Shown piece after piece: positions 16,098-23,647 of a DNA stretch of 36,685 nt (position 1 is its first letter; each line of letters begins with the position of its first letter). A model generated the notes under the pieces. That model saw nothing but the letters and a program-made list of their open reading frames with translations, was not told the DNA's origin and ran no database searches. Origin of the DNA: Streptomyces sp. G44. GTDB taxonomy: Bacteria > Actinomycetota > Actinomycetes > Streptomycetales > Streptomycetaceae. A program made the position numbers and the translations under genes. Where the stretch lies: contig NZ_JAFEXF010000059.1 in assembly GCF_016905445.1 (NCBI RefSeq), positions 1-36,685 on the forward strand, in the 5' to 3' direction.

Positions 16098-16952
16098 GTG
16101 CGCCAGTTGTACGTTCCCGTCCGTTGGGCCGCGGTCGCGGTGGCCGTCGCGGCGACCGCGGGCTGCATGAGCATCGGTGACGAGGGGGACGCGCCGCGGC
16201 CCGGACGCTCCTCGGGGGACGGCGGCACCGCCGTCTCCGACGGCAGGCCGGTGGCCCGCGGCGACGACATCGTCTCCGGAGGTGAGCGCGGGCAGGGCCA
16301 GGACAAGGGCAAGGCCAAGCGCAAGGGCAAGGGCAAGGAGAAGGGCAGGGGCGACCGCGACGGCGCCTCCGGGGGTGACGGCTCGGCCCCGGAGGGCGGG
16401 GAGCCGTCGGAGTCCGCCGGGGAGGCGCCGCCCGCGGCCACCCCGAAGCCGACGAAGAGGCCCGGCAAGCCCGTCCCGCCGCGCCCGAAGCCGACCCCGA
16501 CCCGGCCGAGCGAGCCGCCCGAGCCGCCGAAGCCCTCACCGACCCCGACGCCGGCCCCGAGCAGCCCGGAGCCGTCCTCCTCGGAGGGGCCGGGGCAGGG
16601 CGCGCAGCTCCAGCGCCGGTACGCGGACGTCGCGGAGCGGGAGCCGTCGCCCGAGGCGGGGCCGCGGGAGCCGCCGGAGGGCGCTCGTGCGCTCGTCGGC
16701 GGTGGGCGTGGCCGCGAACGCGCAGGTGGGAGGCGGTTTCGTGGGGGCGGTTTGCCATATGGGGTGGGGGGTGCGTATGGTGGTAGATCGTTTGATCCCA
16801 TTTGCCCGGCGCCGACACAGAAGAGCGCCGCGTGGCGCGTACTCTCCCTTGCCGTGGCTGACCGCATCGAGGCGGTCCATTGCGAAATCACGGAGTTGAC
16901 GGGCGCGTGCCGAGACTCCGGAAGGTTTCGCATTTCGCATGTCCATTATTAG
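16098..16952 (+). CDS. Putative lipoprotein with a Pro/Lys-rich disordered region
   Basis: A 284-aa frame from GTG 16098, with AGGAGG nine bases upstream. The first 23 residues are a hydrophobic signal ending in ATAGC, a possible lipobox with Thr at -3. The following 160 residues are low complexity: a Lys/Gly run (GKAKRKGKGKEKG) and then Pro/Thr/Ser-rich sequence typical of wall-spanning linkers. From about residue 205 the composition changes and the frame runs through the helicase leader, ending 14 bp inside the helicase gene. The true C-terminus may therefore lie earlier, after a lost stop or frameshift near 16640-16740. No catalytic domain is visible and no function is assigned. Confidence 0.6.
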   Translation: MRQLYVPVRWAAVAVAVAATAGCMSIGDEGDAPRPGRSSGDGGTAVSDGRPVARGDDIVSGGERGQGQDKGKAKRKGKGKEKGRGDRDGASGGDGSAPEGGEPSESAGEAPPAATPKPTKRPGKPVPPRPKPTPTRPSEPPEPPKPSPTPTPAPSSPEPSSSEGPGQGAQLQRRYADVAEREPSPEAGPREPPEGARALVGGGRGRERAGGRRFRGGGLPYGVGGAYGGRSFDPICPAPTQKSAAWRVLSLAVADRIEAVHCEITELTGACRDSGRFRISHVHY

Positions 16953-19077
16953 TTCTGACCACGCCGTCCTGCCCGAGAACGAGATCGTCGAGACGGTCAC
17001 GACCGGCGAGGTCGTGGAGACCGCCGAGACCGCAGAGGCCGTCGAGGCCGCCCCGGTCGTCGCGTCCGAGGACGTCACCGAGGTCACCGCCGACGCCGAG
17101 GCCGAGGCCGCCGCTGAGGCGGACGCCGGCGTCGACGCCGAGCCCGAGATGACCTTCGCGGACCTCGGTCTGCCCGAGGGCATCGTCCGCAAGCTCGCGC
17201 AGAACGGCGTGACCACGCCCTTCCCGATCCAGGCCGCGACCATCCCGGACGCCCTGGCCGGCAAGGACATCCTGGGCCGTGGCCGCACCGGCTCCGGCAA
17301 GACCCTCTCCTTCGGCCTGCCGATGCTGGCGACCCTCGCCGAGGGCGGCCGCACCGAGAAGAAGAAGCCCCGCGGCGTCATCCTCACCCCGACCCGTGAG
17401 CTCGCGATGCAGGTCGCGGACGCCCTCCAGCCCTACGGCGACGTCCTCGGCCTGAAGATGAAGGTCGTCTGCGGCGGTACGTCCATGGGCAACCAGATCT
17501 ACGCCCTGGAGCGCGGCGTCGACATCCTCGTCGCCACCCCGGGCCGCCTGCGCGACATCATCAGCCGCGGCGCCTGCTCGCTGGAGAACACCCAGATCGC
17601 CGTCCTCGACGAGGCCGACCAGATGTCGGACCTGGGCTTCCTGCCCGAGGTCACGGAGCTGCTCGACCAGGTTCCGTCCGGCGGCCAGCGCATGCTGTTC
17701 TCGGCCACGATGGAGAACGAGATCTCCACGCTGGTCAAGCGCTACCTGACCGACCCGGTGACGCACGAGGTCGACAGCGCCCAGGGCAACGTCACGACCA
17801 TGACGCACCACATCCTCATCGTGAAGCCCCGCGACAAGGCGCCCGTCACGGCCGCCATCGCCGCCCGCAAGGGCCGCACGATCATCTTCGTCCGCACCCA
17901 GCTGGGCGCCGACCGCATCGCCGAGCAGCTCTGCGAATCCGGTGTGAAGGCCGACGCGCTGCACGGCGGCATGACGCAGGGCGCTCGTACGCGCGTCCTG
18001 GAGGACTTCAAGAAGGGCTACGTCAACGCCCTCGTCGCCACCGACGTCGCCGCCCGCGGCATCCACGTCGACGGCATCGACCTGGTCCTGAACGTGGACC
18101 CGGCCGGCGACCACAAGGACTACCTGCACCGTTCCGGCCGTACGGCCCGCGCAGGCCGCTCCGGCACGGTCGTCTCCCTGTCGCTGCCGCACCAGCGCCG
18201 CCAGATCTTCCGCCTGATGGAGGACGCGGGCGTCGACGCCACGCGCCACATCATCAACGGCGGCGGCACCTTCGACCCGGAGGTCGCCGAGATCACCGGC
18301 GCCCGTTCGATGACCGAGGTGCAGGCCGACTCCGCGGGCAACGCCGCGACCCAGGCCGAGCGTGAGGTCAAGGAGCTCACCAAGGAGCTGGAGCGCGCGC
18401 AGCGCCGCGCCGCCGAGCTGCGCGAGGAGGCCGACCGCCTCACCGCGCGTGCCGCCCGTGAGCGCGGCGAGGACCCGGAGGCCGCCGTCGCCGAGGCCGC
18501 CGCAGCCGCGGAGGCCGTCGTCGAGGCCGCCGTCGTGTCGGTCCCCGAGCAGCCCACCGCCGAGCGCCCGGTCCGCGAGGAGCGTGCCTCGTCCTCGTAC
18601 GAGAACCGCCGTCCGCAGCGTGACGAGCGCGGCAACTACGAGCGTGACCGTCGCGGCGACCGCGGTGGTGACCGTGGTGGCTTCAACCGTGACCGTCGTG
18701 ACGACCGCGGCGGTGACCGTGGTGGCTTCCGTCGCGACGACCGTCCGTCGGGTGGTGGCTTCAGCCGCGACCGTCGTGACGACAACCGTGGCGGTGGCTT
18801 CCGCCGTGACGACCGTCCGTCCGGTGGCGGCTTCAACCGTGACCGTCGTGACGACCGCGGCGGTGACCGTGGCGGCTTCCGCCGCGACGACCGCCCGGCC
18901 GGTGGCCACCGCGGCAGCGACCGCCCCTTCAACCGTGACCGTCGCGACGACCGTCCCTCCGGCGGCTTCCGCTCCGGCGGCCACGAGCGTCCGGCCTACA
19001 ACCGCGACCGCTCCGGCACCGGCACCGGCTCCTTCGGCCGCCGTGACGACAAGCCGCGCTGGAAGCGCAACGGCTGA
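16939..19077 (+). CDS. DEAD-box RNA helicase with Arg/Gly/Asp-rich tail
   Basis: A 712-aa ATP-dependent RNA helicase. An acidic Ala/Glu/Val N-terminus (1-70) precedes the core with Q-motif Gln98, Walker A TGSGKT (117-122), PTRELA (151-156), DEAD (224-227), SAT (255-257) and HRSGRTARAGR (about 396-406). After a coiled-coil-like Glu/Ala/Arg stretch (about 470-520) the tail (about 560-712) repeats RDRRDDRGGDRGGF and RRDDRPSGG units, an RNA-binding RGG-like tail. Such helicases unwind structured RNA in ribosome assembly, RNA decay and cold response. The leader of about 200 bp could hold regulatory structure, as in cold-induced relatives, but I see only a short GCGCC/GGCGC hairpin near 16831. A clear terminator follows. 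Confidence 0.95.
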   Translation: MSIISSDHAVLPENEIVETVTTGEVVETAETAEAVEAAPVVASEDVTEVTADAEAEAAAEADAGVDAEPEMTFADLGLPEGIVRKLAQNGVTTPFPIQAATIPDALAGKDILGRGRTGSGKTLSFGLPMLATLAEGGRTEKKKPRGVILTPTRELAMQVADALQPYGDVLGLKMKVVCGGTSMGNQIYALERGVDILVATPGRLRDIISRGACSLENTQIAVLDEADQMSDLGFLPEVTELLDQVPSGGQRMLFSATMENEISTLVKRYLTDPVTHEVDSAQGNVTTMTHHILIVKPRDKAPVTAAIAARKGRTIIFVRTQLGADRIAEQLCESGVKADALHGGMTQGARTRVLEDFKKGYVNALVATDVAARGIHVDGIDLVLNVDPAGDHKDYLHRSGRTARAGRSGTVVSLSLPHQRRQIFRLMEDAGVDATRHIINGGGTFDPEVAEITGARSMTEVQADSAGNAATQAEREVKELTKELERAQRRAAELREEADRLTARAARERGEDPEAAVAEAAAAAEAVVEAAVVSVPEQPTAERPVREERASSSYENRRPQRDERGNYERDRRGDRGGDRGGFNRDRRDDRGGDRGGFRRDDRPSGGGFSRDRRDDNRGGGFRRDDRPSGGGFNRDRRDDRGGDRGGFRRDDRPAGGHRGSDRPFNRDRRDDRPSGGFRSGGHERPAYNRDRSGTGTGSFGRRDDKPRWKRNG
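18648..18906 (+). repeat. Internal repeats in the helicase tail
   Basis: DNA coding alternating RDRRDDRGGDRGGF and RRDDRPSGGGF blocks repeats about four times with high nucleotide identity, using the same CGTGACGACCG-type words. This could allow slippage in tail length. Confidence 0.75.
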
Positions 19078-19109
19078 GTCAACCGCCCTCGCGCGGTGAC
19101 GGGTTGAAC

Positions 19110-19145
19110 CGATGGGCCCACCCTCTCCAGGGGGTGGGCCCATCG
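19110..19145 (+). terminator. Terminator of the helicase gene
   Basis: A 14-bp perfect stem (CGATGGGCCCACCC, 19110-19123, with 19132-19145) and an 8-nt loop, 32 bp after the stop codon. Confidence 0.8.
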
Positions 19146-19254
19146 TCGTTCGTACGCCCGCCCCGGGCATCGGCACACACTTCTTCCGCCTTCGACGGCG
19201 ATACCCGATCGGATGGCGGGGCGCATCCCGCTATGCTCGGGGGAGCACCACGGA

Positions 19255-19327
19255 GGACCGTTAGCTCAATTGGCAGAGCAGTGGACTTTTAATCCATTGG
19301 TTGTGGGTTCGAGTCCCACACGGTCTA
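19255..19327 (+). tRNA. tRNA-Lys (anticodon TTT)
   Basis: A 73-nt cloverleaf. Acceptor arms GGACCGT/ACGGTCT with a terminal G-T pair, anticodon stem GTGGA/TCCAT, loop CTTTTAA with anticodon TTT at 19288-19290, T-loop TTCGAGT. CCA is not encoded. A -10-like TATGCT lies at 19232-19237. The genes that follow look acquired. Confidence 0.97.
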
Positions 19328-19510
19328 CGGAGAAAGCCCAGTTCGGGGAGGGTCCCGGCTGGGCTTTCGGCGTGTTCGCCTCGGGCACTTGTCGTGGAGC
19401 CGGACGACGGCGCCGCCCGCCGAGATGGACTCCTTCACGGCGGACGTCCCGGGGTGCTCCTCCGTGATCGGCTCGTCGCAGCGCCAGCAGTACCGGACGC
19501 CCTCACTCAT
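19325..19510 (-). CDS. Small CxxC protein, second gene of the minus-strand pair
   Basis: A 61-aa protein beginning MSEGVRYCWRCDEPI. CWRC (about 8-11) and a later HDKC (about 39-42) could bind one zinc, as in many short actinobacterial zinc-ribbon proteins of unknown role. Its ATG overlaps the TGA of the upstream gene as ATGA (19510-19507), a sign of translational coupling. Its stop codon lies in the last bases of tRNA-Lys and its last residues are encoded by the tRNA terminator hairpin, so the natural C-terminus may have been lost when this DNA was joined to the tRNA. Confidence 0.6.
   Translation of the reverse strand: MSEGVRYCWRCDEPITEEHPGTSAVKESISAGGAVVRLHDKCPRRTRRKPSRDPPRTGLSP
19332..19368. 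terminator. Terminator after tRNA-Lys
   Basis: Arms GAAAGCCCAG (19332-19341) and CTGGGCTTTC (19359-19368) form a 10-bp stem, starting five bases after the tRNA. It lies inside the 3' end of the small CxxC gene on the other strand. Confidence 0.65.
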
Positions 19511-19878
19511 CGCGGCACCGGCCGGGCGGCCCGCATGGCCGCGCCGAACAGGGCCTGGCCCGTGCGGCACCACGGGAGGCTGGTGGAGCACACCTTGCAG
19601 GCTTTCCGGTGCTCCTGGGATGCCTCGGAGAGGTGGGTGTACGCGCAGGGGCGGCAGCCGCGCGGGAACCAGTGGGCTCCGCTGCCGTGGGCGTCCACCT
19701 GGCGGGCGCCGAGGTCGACGGCCTCGGTGTTGTTGAGGGAGGCCGCGCACCAGACACAGCGGCGGCCGCACACCTGATCCTCGGCGAGTCCGGCCGGATC
19801 GGGCAGGTCAATCGGCGGTACCCGCAGCGTTCGCGAACCGCTTCCCCCACCGGGCAGCGGCATCGTGAGGTCGCCCAT
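19507..19878 (-). CDS. Cys-rich putative zinc-binding protein
   Basis: A 123-aa protein with paired cysteines in order: CGRRCVWC (about 37-44), RGCRPC (about 73-78), KACKVCST (about 92-99) and a final WC, together with His residues, suggesting two zinc sites. I do not know its function. AAAGGAG six bases upstream fixes the ATG. It is coupled to the downstream 61-aa gene by an ATGA overlap and diverges from the HTH/PLD-like gene, so the four genes probably share the 178-bp control region between them. Confidence 0.75.
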   Translation of the reverse strand: MGDLTMPLPGGGSGSRTLRVPPIDLPDPAGLAEDQVCGRRCVWCAASLNNTEAVDLGARQVDAHGSGAHWFPRGCRPCAYTHLSEASQEHRKACKVCSTSLPWCRTGQALFGAAMRAARPVPR

Positions 19879-19966
19879 GTCGACTCCTTTGTCGGTCGGC
19901 TACGCCCCGGGGCCGTTCGCGCGGCCGCCGGGGTCTTTCCTGTTCCGCGATCGTCCAGCGCCGCCC

Positions 19967-20027
19967 GGGACGTAGGAACCGCCACACTTCGGCACTTCGG
20001 GACGTCCCTGAGGGGGTACAACGTCCC
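19967..20027. promoter_or_regulatory. GGGACGT repeat cluster between divergent genes
   Basis: GGGACGT (19967-19973), the perfect palindrome GGGACGTCCC (19999-20008) and ACGTCCC (20021-20027) lie in the intergenic region of the cassette, the last two half-sites within TCCCTGA words. They are candidate operators, most simply for the HTH protein encoded next to them. Confidence 0.5.
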
Positions 20028-20056
20028 TGACCTTTCGACGTCCGACGGAGGACGGC

Positions 20057-20797
20057 ATGCGCAACGAGCGGCTGAGAGCTGTCATGGCGGCAGGGCGATG
20101 GACCTACGATTCCCTGGCCGAGAAGACGAGCGTGGACCCCAAGTCGGTGGAGCGGTGGGTGAATCAGGGGCGCGTGCCGCGACGGGCAACCGCCGCGCGC
20201 GCTGCCGAGGCGCTGGGCGAGGACATACACGCGCTCTGGCCGGCCCTACGCCAGCCGCGCAACGCCCGCAGCGTCAGCCCTGAGCTCGTCGCCCTGTACA
20301 CACAGCGCGCTGACCTTCCCGTGGCTACGTACATCGATCTGTTCCGTCAGGCACAGCGGCACATCGACGTCCTCGTCTACGCTGCCGTGTTCTTGCACGA
20401 GGCCTACCCCAGGCTGAACGACGTGCTCGCCGCGCAGGCTGCGGAAGGCTGCGAGATCCGCATTCTGCTGGGGGATGCCGGCAGCTCCGGCGTGCGTCGG
20501 CGGGGCCAGGAAGAGCGCTACGGCCACGGCATCGAGTCCCGGTGCGAACTGGCGCTCCAGCATTACCGGCCTCTGCTCGGAACGCCGGGCGTGCAGCTGC
20601 GCACCCACGGCACGACGCTCTACAACTCCCTCTACAGGGCGGACGACCAGATGCTCGTGAACGGCCACGTGTGGGGCGTCAACGCCTATGCGGCCCCTGT
20701 GTGGCACCTCCGACGCAGTGAGGACGGCGGCATGTTCGACACCTACACGGCCAGCTTCGACGCCGTGTGGGCCACGGCTCAACCAGGGCGGGAGTAG
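20057..20797 (+). CDS. HTH (XRE-like) regulator fused to a PLD-like domain
   Basis: A 246-aa protein. Residues about 4-55 form a helix-turn-helix of XRE type (SLAEKTSVDPKSVERWVNQGRVPRR). Residues about 85-235 resemble a phospholipase-D-like fold: LVYAAVFLHEAYPRL, EIRILLGD, and HGTTLYNSLYRADDQMLVN, where a catalytic HxK...D would be; the Lys is replaced (HGTT), so activity is doubtful and the domain may sense a ligand or nucleic acid. GGAGGA lies just upstream of the ATG. The Nudix gene follows three bases after its stop, so they form an operon. This HTH-PLD plus Nudix pairing is seen in actinobacteria but its role is unknown to me. Confidence 0.8.
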   Translation: MRNERLRAVMAAGRWTYDSLAEKTSVDPKSVERWVNQGRVPRRATAARAAEALGEDIHALWPALRQPRNARSVSPELVALYTQRADLPVATYIDLFRQAQRHIDVLVYAAVFLHEAYPRLNDVLAAQAAEGCEIRILLGDAGSSGVRRRGQEERYGHGIESRCELALQHYRPLLGTPGVQLRTHGTTLYNSLYRADDQMLVNGHVWGVNAYAAPVWHLRRSEDGGMFDTYTASFDAVWATAQPGRE

Positions 20798-20800
20798 CAG

Positions 20801-21271
20801 ATGGCGCGTACCGAGTACTTCGACGATCCGAAGGCCCCCAAGCCGAACAGCCTCGTCGTAGCGGCCTCGGCTGTCGTCACCGACGAGGCCGGACGGATCT
20901 TGCTGCAGCGGCGCCGCGACAACGACCTATGGGCCCTCCCCGGTGGCGGCATGGACATGAGCGACTCCCTGCCCGGGACAGCCGTCCGCGAGGTCAAGGA
21001 AGAGACGGGCCTCGACATCGAGATCACCGGCCTCGTCGGCACGTACACCGACCCACGGCACGTCATCGCCTATGCCGACGGCGAAGTACGTCGGCAGTTC
21101 AACGTGTGCTTCACAGCGCGCCGCGTCGGGGGAAATCTGGAGATCTCGAACGAGTCCACCGAACTTCGGTTCGTTGATCCGGCCGAACTGGAGTCGCTGC
21201 CCATGCACCACACGCAGCGTCTGCGCATCCAGCACTTCCTGGAGAGGCGGGCAGCTCCGTACCTCGGATGA
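20801..21271 (+). CDS. Nudix hydrolase
   Basis: A 156-aa Nudix-fold protein that should hydrolyse a nucleoside diphosphate linked to another group. The Nudix box is at 49-71: Gly49, five residues, Asp55, seven residues, then REVKEETGL. The first Glu of the usual G-x5-E-x7-REUxEExGU signature is Asp here; the Mg-binding REVKEE part is intact, so activity is likely. It is expressed from the HTH-PLD operon with the Shine-Dalgarno inside the upstream gene. Nudix proteins also occur in Streptomyces integrative elements (for example Pif of pSAM2), a weak hint of a mobile origin. Confidence 0.92.
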   Translation: MARTEYFDDPKAPKPNSLVVAASAVVTDEAGRILLQRRRDNDLWALPGGGMDMSDSLPGTAVREVKEETGLDIEITGLVGTYTDPRHVIAYADGEVRRQFNVCFTARRVGGNLEISNESTELRFVDPAELESLPMHHTQRLRIQHFLERRAAPYLG

Positions 21272-21293
21272 CTCCAGCACAGCAAAGAGCCCC

Positions 21294-21313
21294 CTTCCGT
21301 CCGCAGGCGGAAG
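21294..21313. terminator. Weak hairpin between convergent genes
   Basis: CTTCCG (21294-21299) and CGGAAG (21308-21313) form a 6-bp stem between the Nudix stop and the chaplin-like stop, with further partial pairing (CCCC and GGAC flanks). It may end both transcripts. Confidence 0.35.
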
Positions 21314-21347
21314 AGGACGGAGCCGTTGATGCCTGCGGCACGGTCGG

Positions 21348-21623
21348 TCAGTTCGGTTCGCAGATGTTGCCGACCGCGGGGCTGGGCACGCCGACGACGT
21401 TGATCCTGTTGCCGCAGAAGTTGAACGAGCCCTTCACGGGGGCCTGTACGAGGTTGCCGTTCCCGGGGCCGGGCGAGTCGCCCACCACGGCCACCAGGTT
21501 GTCCTCGGGGCCGGGGCCGGGGTCGGCCGCCGCGGGCTGGATGCCGCCGGTGAGGGCGACCGCGGTGAGCGCGGCCGTCGCGAAGATCCAGCGTCCGCCC
21601 AGGGGGCGCCTCCGGATGAGCAT
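21348..21623 (-). CDS. Short chaplin-like secreted protein
   Basis: A 91-aa precursor. An Arg-rich start and hydrophobic segment end in QPAAADP, a likely signal-peptidase site near residue 33. The mature part is one chaplin-type domain: GNLVQAPVKG, FNFCGNRINVVG and SPAVGNICEPN, with the two Cys (70 and 88) of long-known chaplins. Chaplins assemble into amphipathic amyloid on aerial hyphae and spores and lower surface tension. It has no LPxTG sorting signal, so it resembles the short, secreted class. The domain is divergent (Lys-Gly-Ser-Phe in the middle, an acidic end), so function as a classic chaplin is probable but not certain. GGAGG six bases upstream supports the ATG. Confidence 0.85.
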   Translation of the reverse strand: MLIRRRPLGGRWIFATAALTAVALTGGIQPAAADPGPGPEDNLVAVVGDSPGPGNGNLVQAPVKGSFNFCGNRINVVGVPSPAVGNICEPN

Positions 21624-21786
21624 ATGGTGCCTCCGAGTGTGTGTGCGTCCTGCCCGGAGCCTCACCCGGCAGGCATGGCGGCGACATGCCGGTGGCCCGG
21701 TGGCCGTAAGGGAATCGCTCGGTCGTGGTCCCCCGGGTGCGGGCGGGGCGCGGCTGTGGCAGGGGCCGCCCGAGGCCTTGGTGGTC

Positions 21787-22533
21787 TCAGCCGTCCTGCT
21801 CGGCGGCGGCCCTGCGGCGCTGTGCGGCGCGGTCGGACAGTGCTTCGATGATGCGCTGCCAGGACGGTGACGCCTCGACGAAGATCCTGGAGAAGACCAG
21901 CTTCGGGCTCCCCGAGGGAGCGTCGTCCCGTTCGTGTCCGCTCTCCCACGCGTCCAGTTCGTCGATGAGCCGGTCCAGCCGCGGATCGTCCGGGTCCCAG
22001 TCGACCGCCTCATCACAGGCGAGATACAGGCGGGTCGTCTCCGGGTCGTCGAACCGGGCGCTCTTGTCCCGTATCCGCCGCGGCAGGGAGGCGGGGTCCA
22101 GGGCCTGGAGCAGAATCCATGAGTCGCGCTCCATGCGCACCCTGCGTTCGCTGACCCCGAGGCCGCGCATCCGGTCCAGGACGGCGACCACCTCGGGAGG
22201 CAGCACGAGCCGTTCGCCGCTGTCCAGCCGGGCGATCCGGCGGCGGTACTCGGCGAGCCGGCCGATCTTGCGCCGCAGCTCGGCGTCGATGTCGGCGATG
22301 GCCGAGGCGAACTCGGCGGGCCGCGCGTGCAGCAGCGCGTCGATGCGGGCCAGCGGGACACCGGCGTCGGCGAGGGTCCTGATGCGGATGAGGTCCACCG
22401 CGGCCTGCGCGTCGTAACGGCGGTAGTCGGAGGCGTCGCGCTCGGGCTCGGGCAGCAGGCCGAAGTGGTGGTAGTGGCGAACGGTGCGCACGGTCACGCC
22501 GGCCGCCGCGGCGAGCTGGCCGATCGTCAGCAC
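21787..22533 (-). CDS. MerR-family transcriptional regulator
   Basis: A 248-aa regulator with a GTG start and GGAGG about ten bases upstream. The winged HTH is at about 1-70: LTIGQLAAAAGVTVRTVRHYHHFGLLPEPERDASDYRRYD, the MerR signature. A dimerisation coiled coil follows (about 85-120) and then a long C-terminal effector domain of unknown ligand with no Cys-rich metal loop. It lies 42 bp downstream of an alpha/beta hydrolase gene on the same strand, so they probably form an operon and the MerR protein probably controls the hydrolase through the inverted repeat at 23508-23528. Confidence 0.9.
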   Translation of the reverse strand: MLTIGQLAAAAGVTVRTVRHYHHFGLLPEPERDASDYRRYDAQAAVDLIRIRTLADAGVPLARIDALLHARPAEFASAIADIDAELRRKIGRLAEYRRRIARLDSGERLVLPPEVVAVLDRMRGLGVSERRVRMERDSWILLQALDPASLPRRIRDKSARFDDPETTRLYLACDEAVDWDPDDPRLDRLIDELDAWESGHERDDAPSGSPKLVFSRIFVEASPSWQRIIEALSDRAAQRRRAAAEQDG

Positions 22534-22575
22534 CGTTCCTGCACCTCCGGCTCGTCGGGCGTGGTCGTGGCGATC

Positions 22576-23490
22576 TTAGGGTCGGGCCGCCCGGGCGACC
22601 ACGTCGCGGACCGCCTGGACCACGGCGTCGGGACGGTCGAAGCAGAGCCGGTGGTGAAAGGTGTCGGTGAGGACGCGCTGTTCCCCGTACGAGACCGCGC
22701 TCACCAGGGCGGCGTCCAGTTTCCTCTTGGCCTCGTTCATCTCCCGCAGCGTCGGGTCCGGGGCCGCCGCCCGCGTGCCGGGGTCGTCGCCCACCACGGT
22801 GAGGGCCACCACCGGTACGTCGGGGAGGTCCGGCCCGGCCTTCAGCTCGGCGGCGAGCGCGGCCAGGCCGGTCCGCTCGGCGGCCCCGGAGCGGAGCCAG
22901 GCGTCACTGTCCTTGGCTTCGAGCAGCGGCCGGCGCAGGTGCTCCGGGTGGTCCGCGAGCAGCTCGGCGCGCATCGAACGCAGGGCCGGGCGCATCTGTT
23001 CGAGCTGCTCCGCATCGGGCGCCATCCGCTCGGCCGCGGCCAGGGACGCCGCGGCGGGCATGAAGTCGTCCCAGTCGCGGTGGAAGGCGTCCAGCCAGAC
23101 CAGCCCGGCCACGTCCCCCGGGTACAGCTGCGCGAATCGATGCGCGTAGGCGCCGCCGAGGGAGTGCGCCGCGAGCACGTACGGGCCGGGGACGCCTTCG
23201 GCGCGCAGCAGCTCGTACAGTTCCGCGGCGACCTCGGCGGCGGTGCGCGGCAGCGGGAGGGGGTCGCTGTAGCCCGTGCCGCCGCGGTCGTACACCACGG
23301 CGGTGGTGAACCGTGTGACGCCCTGCTGCACGCCGGCGTAGTCCAGGCCGACCGCGCTCGCGCCCGGCAGGAACACGACGGCCGGTCCGCCGCTGCCCGT
23401 CCGGTGTACGAAGAGGCGGCGCCCGTCGATCTCCTGGAACCCTCCGACCGGTGGCGTGAACCCGGCCGTGGAAGTGGTGTCGTCCGTCAT
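22576..23490 (-). CDS. Alpha/beta hydrolase
   Basis: A 304-aa alpha/beta-hydrolase-fold protein. The nucleophile elbow is AAHSLGGAYAH (Ser in HSLGG), preceded by VVFLPGASAV (oxyanion region) and VVYDRGGTGYSDP; the late His is probably in TFHHRLCFDRP. There is no signal peptide, so it is cytoplasmic. Substrates in this family range from esters to epoxides and lactones and none can be chosen here. ATG 23490 has GGAG about nine bases upstream; an in-frame ATG at 23505 has no such site. A MerR-type inverted repeat sits just upstream and a MerR gene follows, suggesting inducible expression by a compound the hydrolase may process. Confidence 0.88.
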   Translation of the reverse strand: MTDDTTSTAGFTPPVGGFQEIDGRRLFVHRTGSGGPAVVFLPGASAVGLDYAGVQQGVTRFTTAVVYDRGGTGYSDPLPLPRTAAEVAAELYELLRAEGVPGPYVLAAHSLGGAYAHRFAQLYPGDVAGLVWLDAFHRDWDDFMPAAASLAAAERMAPDAEQLEQMRPALRSMRAELLADHPEHLRRPLLEAKDSDAWLRSGAAERTGLAALAAELKAGPDLPDVPVVALTVVGDDPGTRAAAPDPTLREMNEAKRKLDAALVSAVSYGEQRVLTDTFHHRLCFDRPDAVVQAVRDVVARAARP

Positions 23491-23507
23491 GCGACGAGGC
23501 TCCAACG

Positions 23508-23528
23508 TTGACGCAGGGGCAGGGTCAA
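23508..23528 (-). promoter_or_regulatory. Candidate MerR operator upstream of the hydrolase
   Basis: The inverted repeat TTGACGCAG-GGG-CAGGGTCAA matches in seven of nine arm positions. Its minus-strand end provides TTGACC as a -35. No good -10 is visible at a 17-19 bp spacing, which keeps the confidence low. Confidence 0.4.
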
Positions 23529-23647
23529 GCCCTCCGCTCGCCGGGCCACCGCTGCGTGAGTTTCGGATGCCGGTGAGCCCCGCCGGGACACCCGGAGGCT
23601 ATTGGTTCGCCTCACCCCCTCGGATGGCGTACTGTTGTGTTCACCGA

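Noticed and set aside
16888..19176. 762-residue Ala/Val/Thr frame antisense to the helicase
   Set aside because: It is a shadow of the helicase coding sequence; its repeats mirror the RGG-like tail.
19255..21350. Complete integrative element at tRNA-Lys
   Set aside because: No integrase, excisionase or replication gene, and I found no second copy of the tRNA 3' end downstream.
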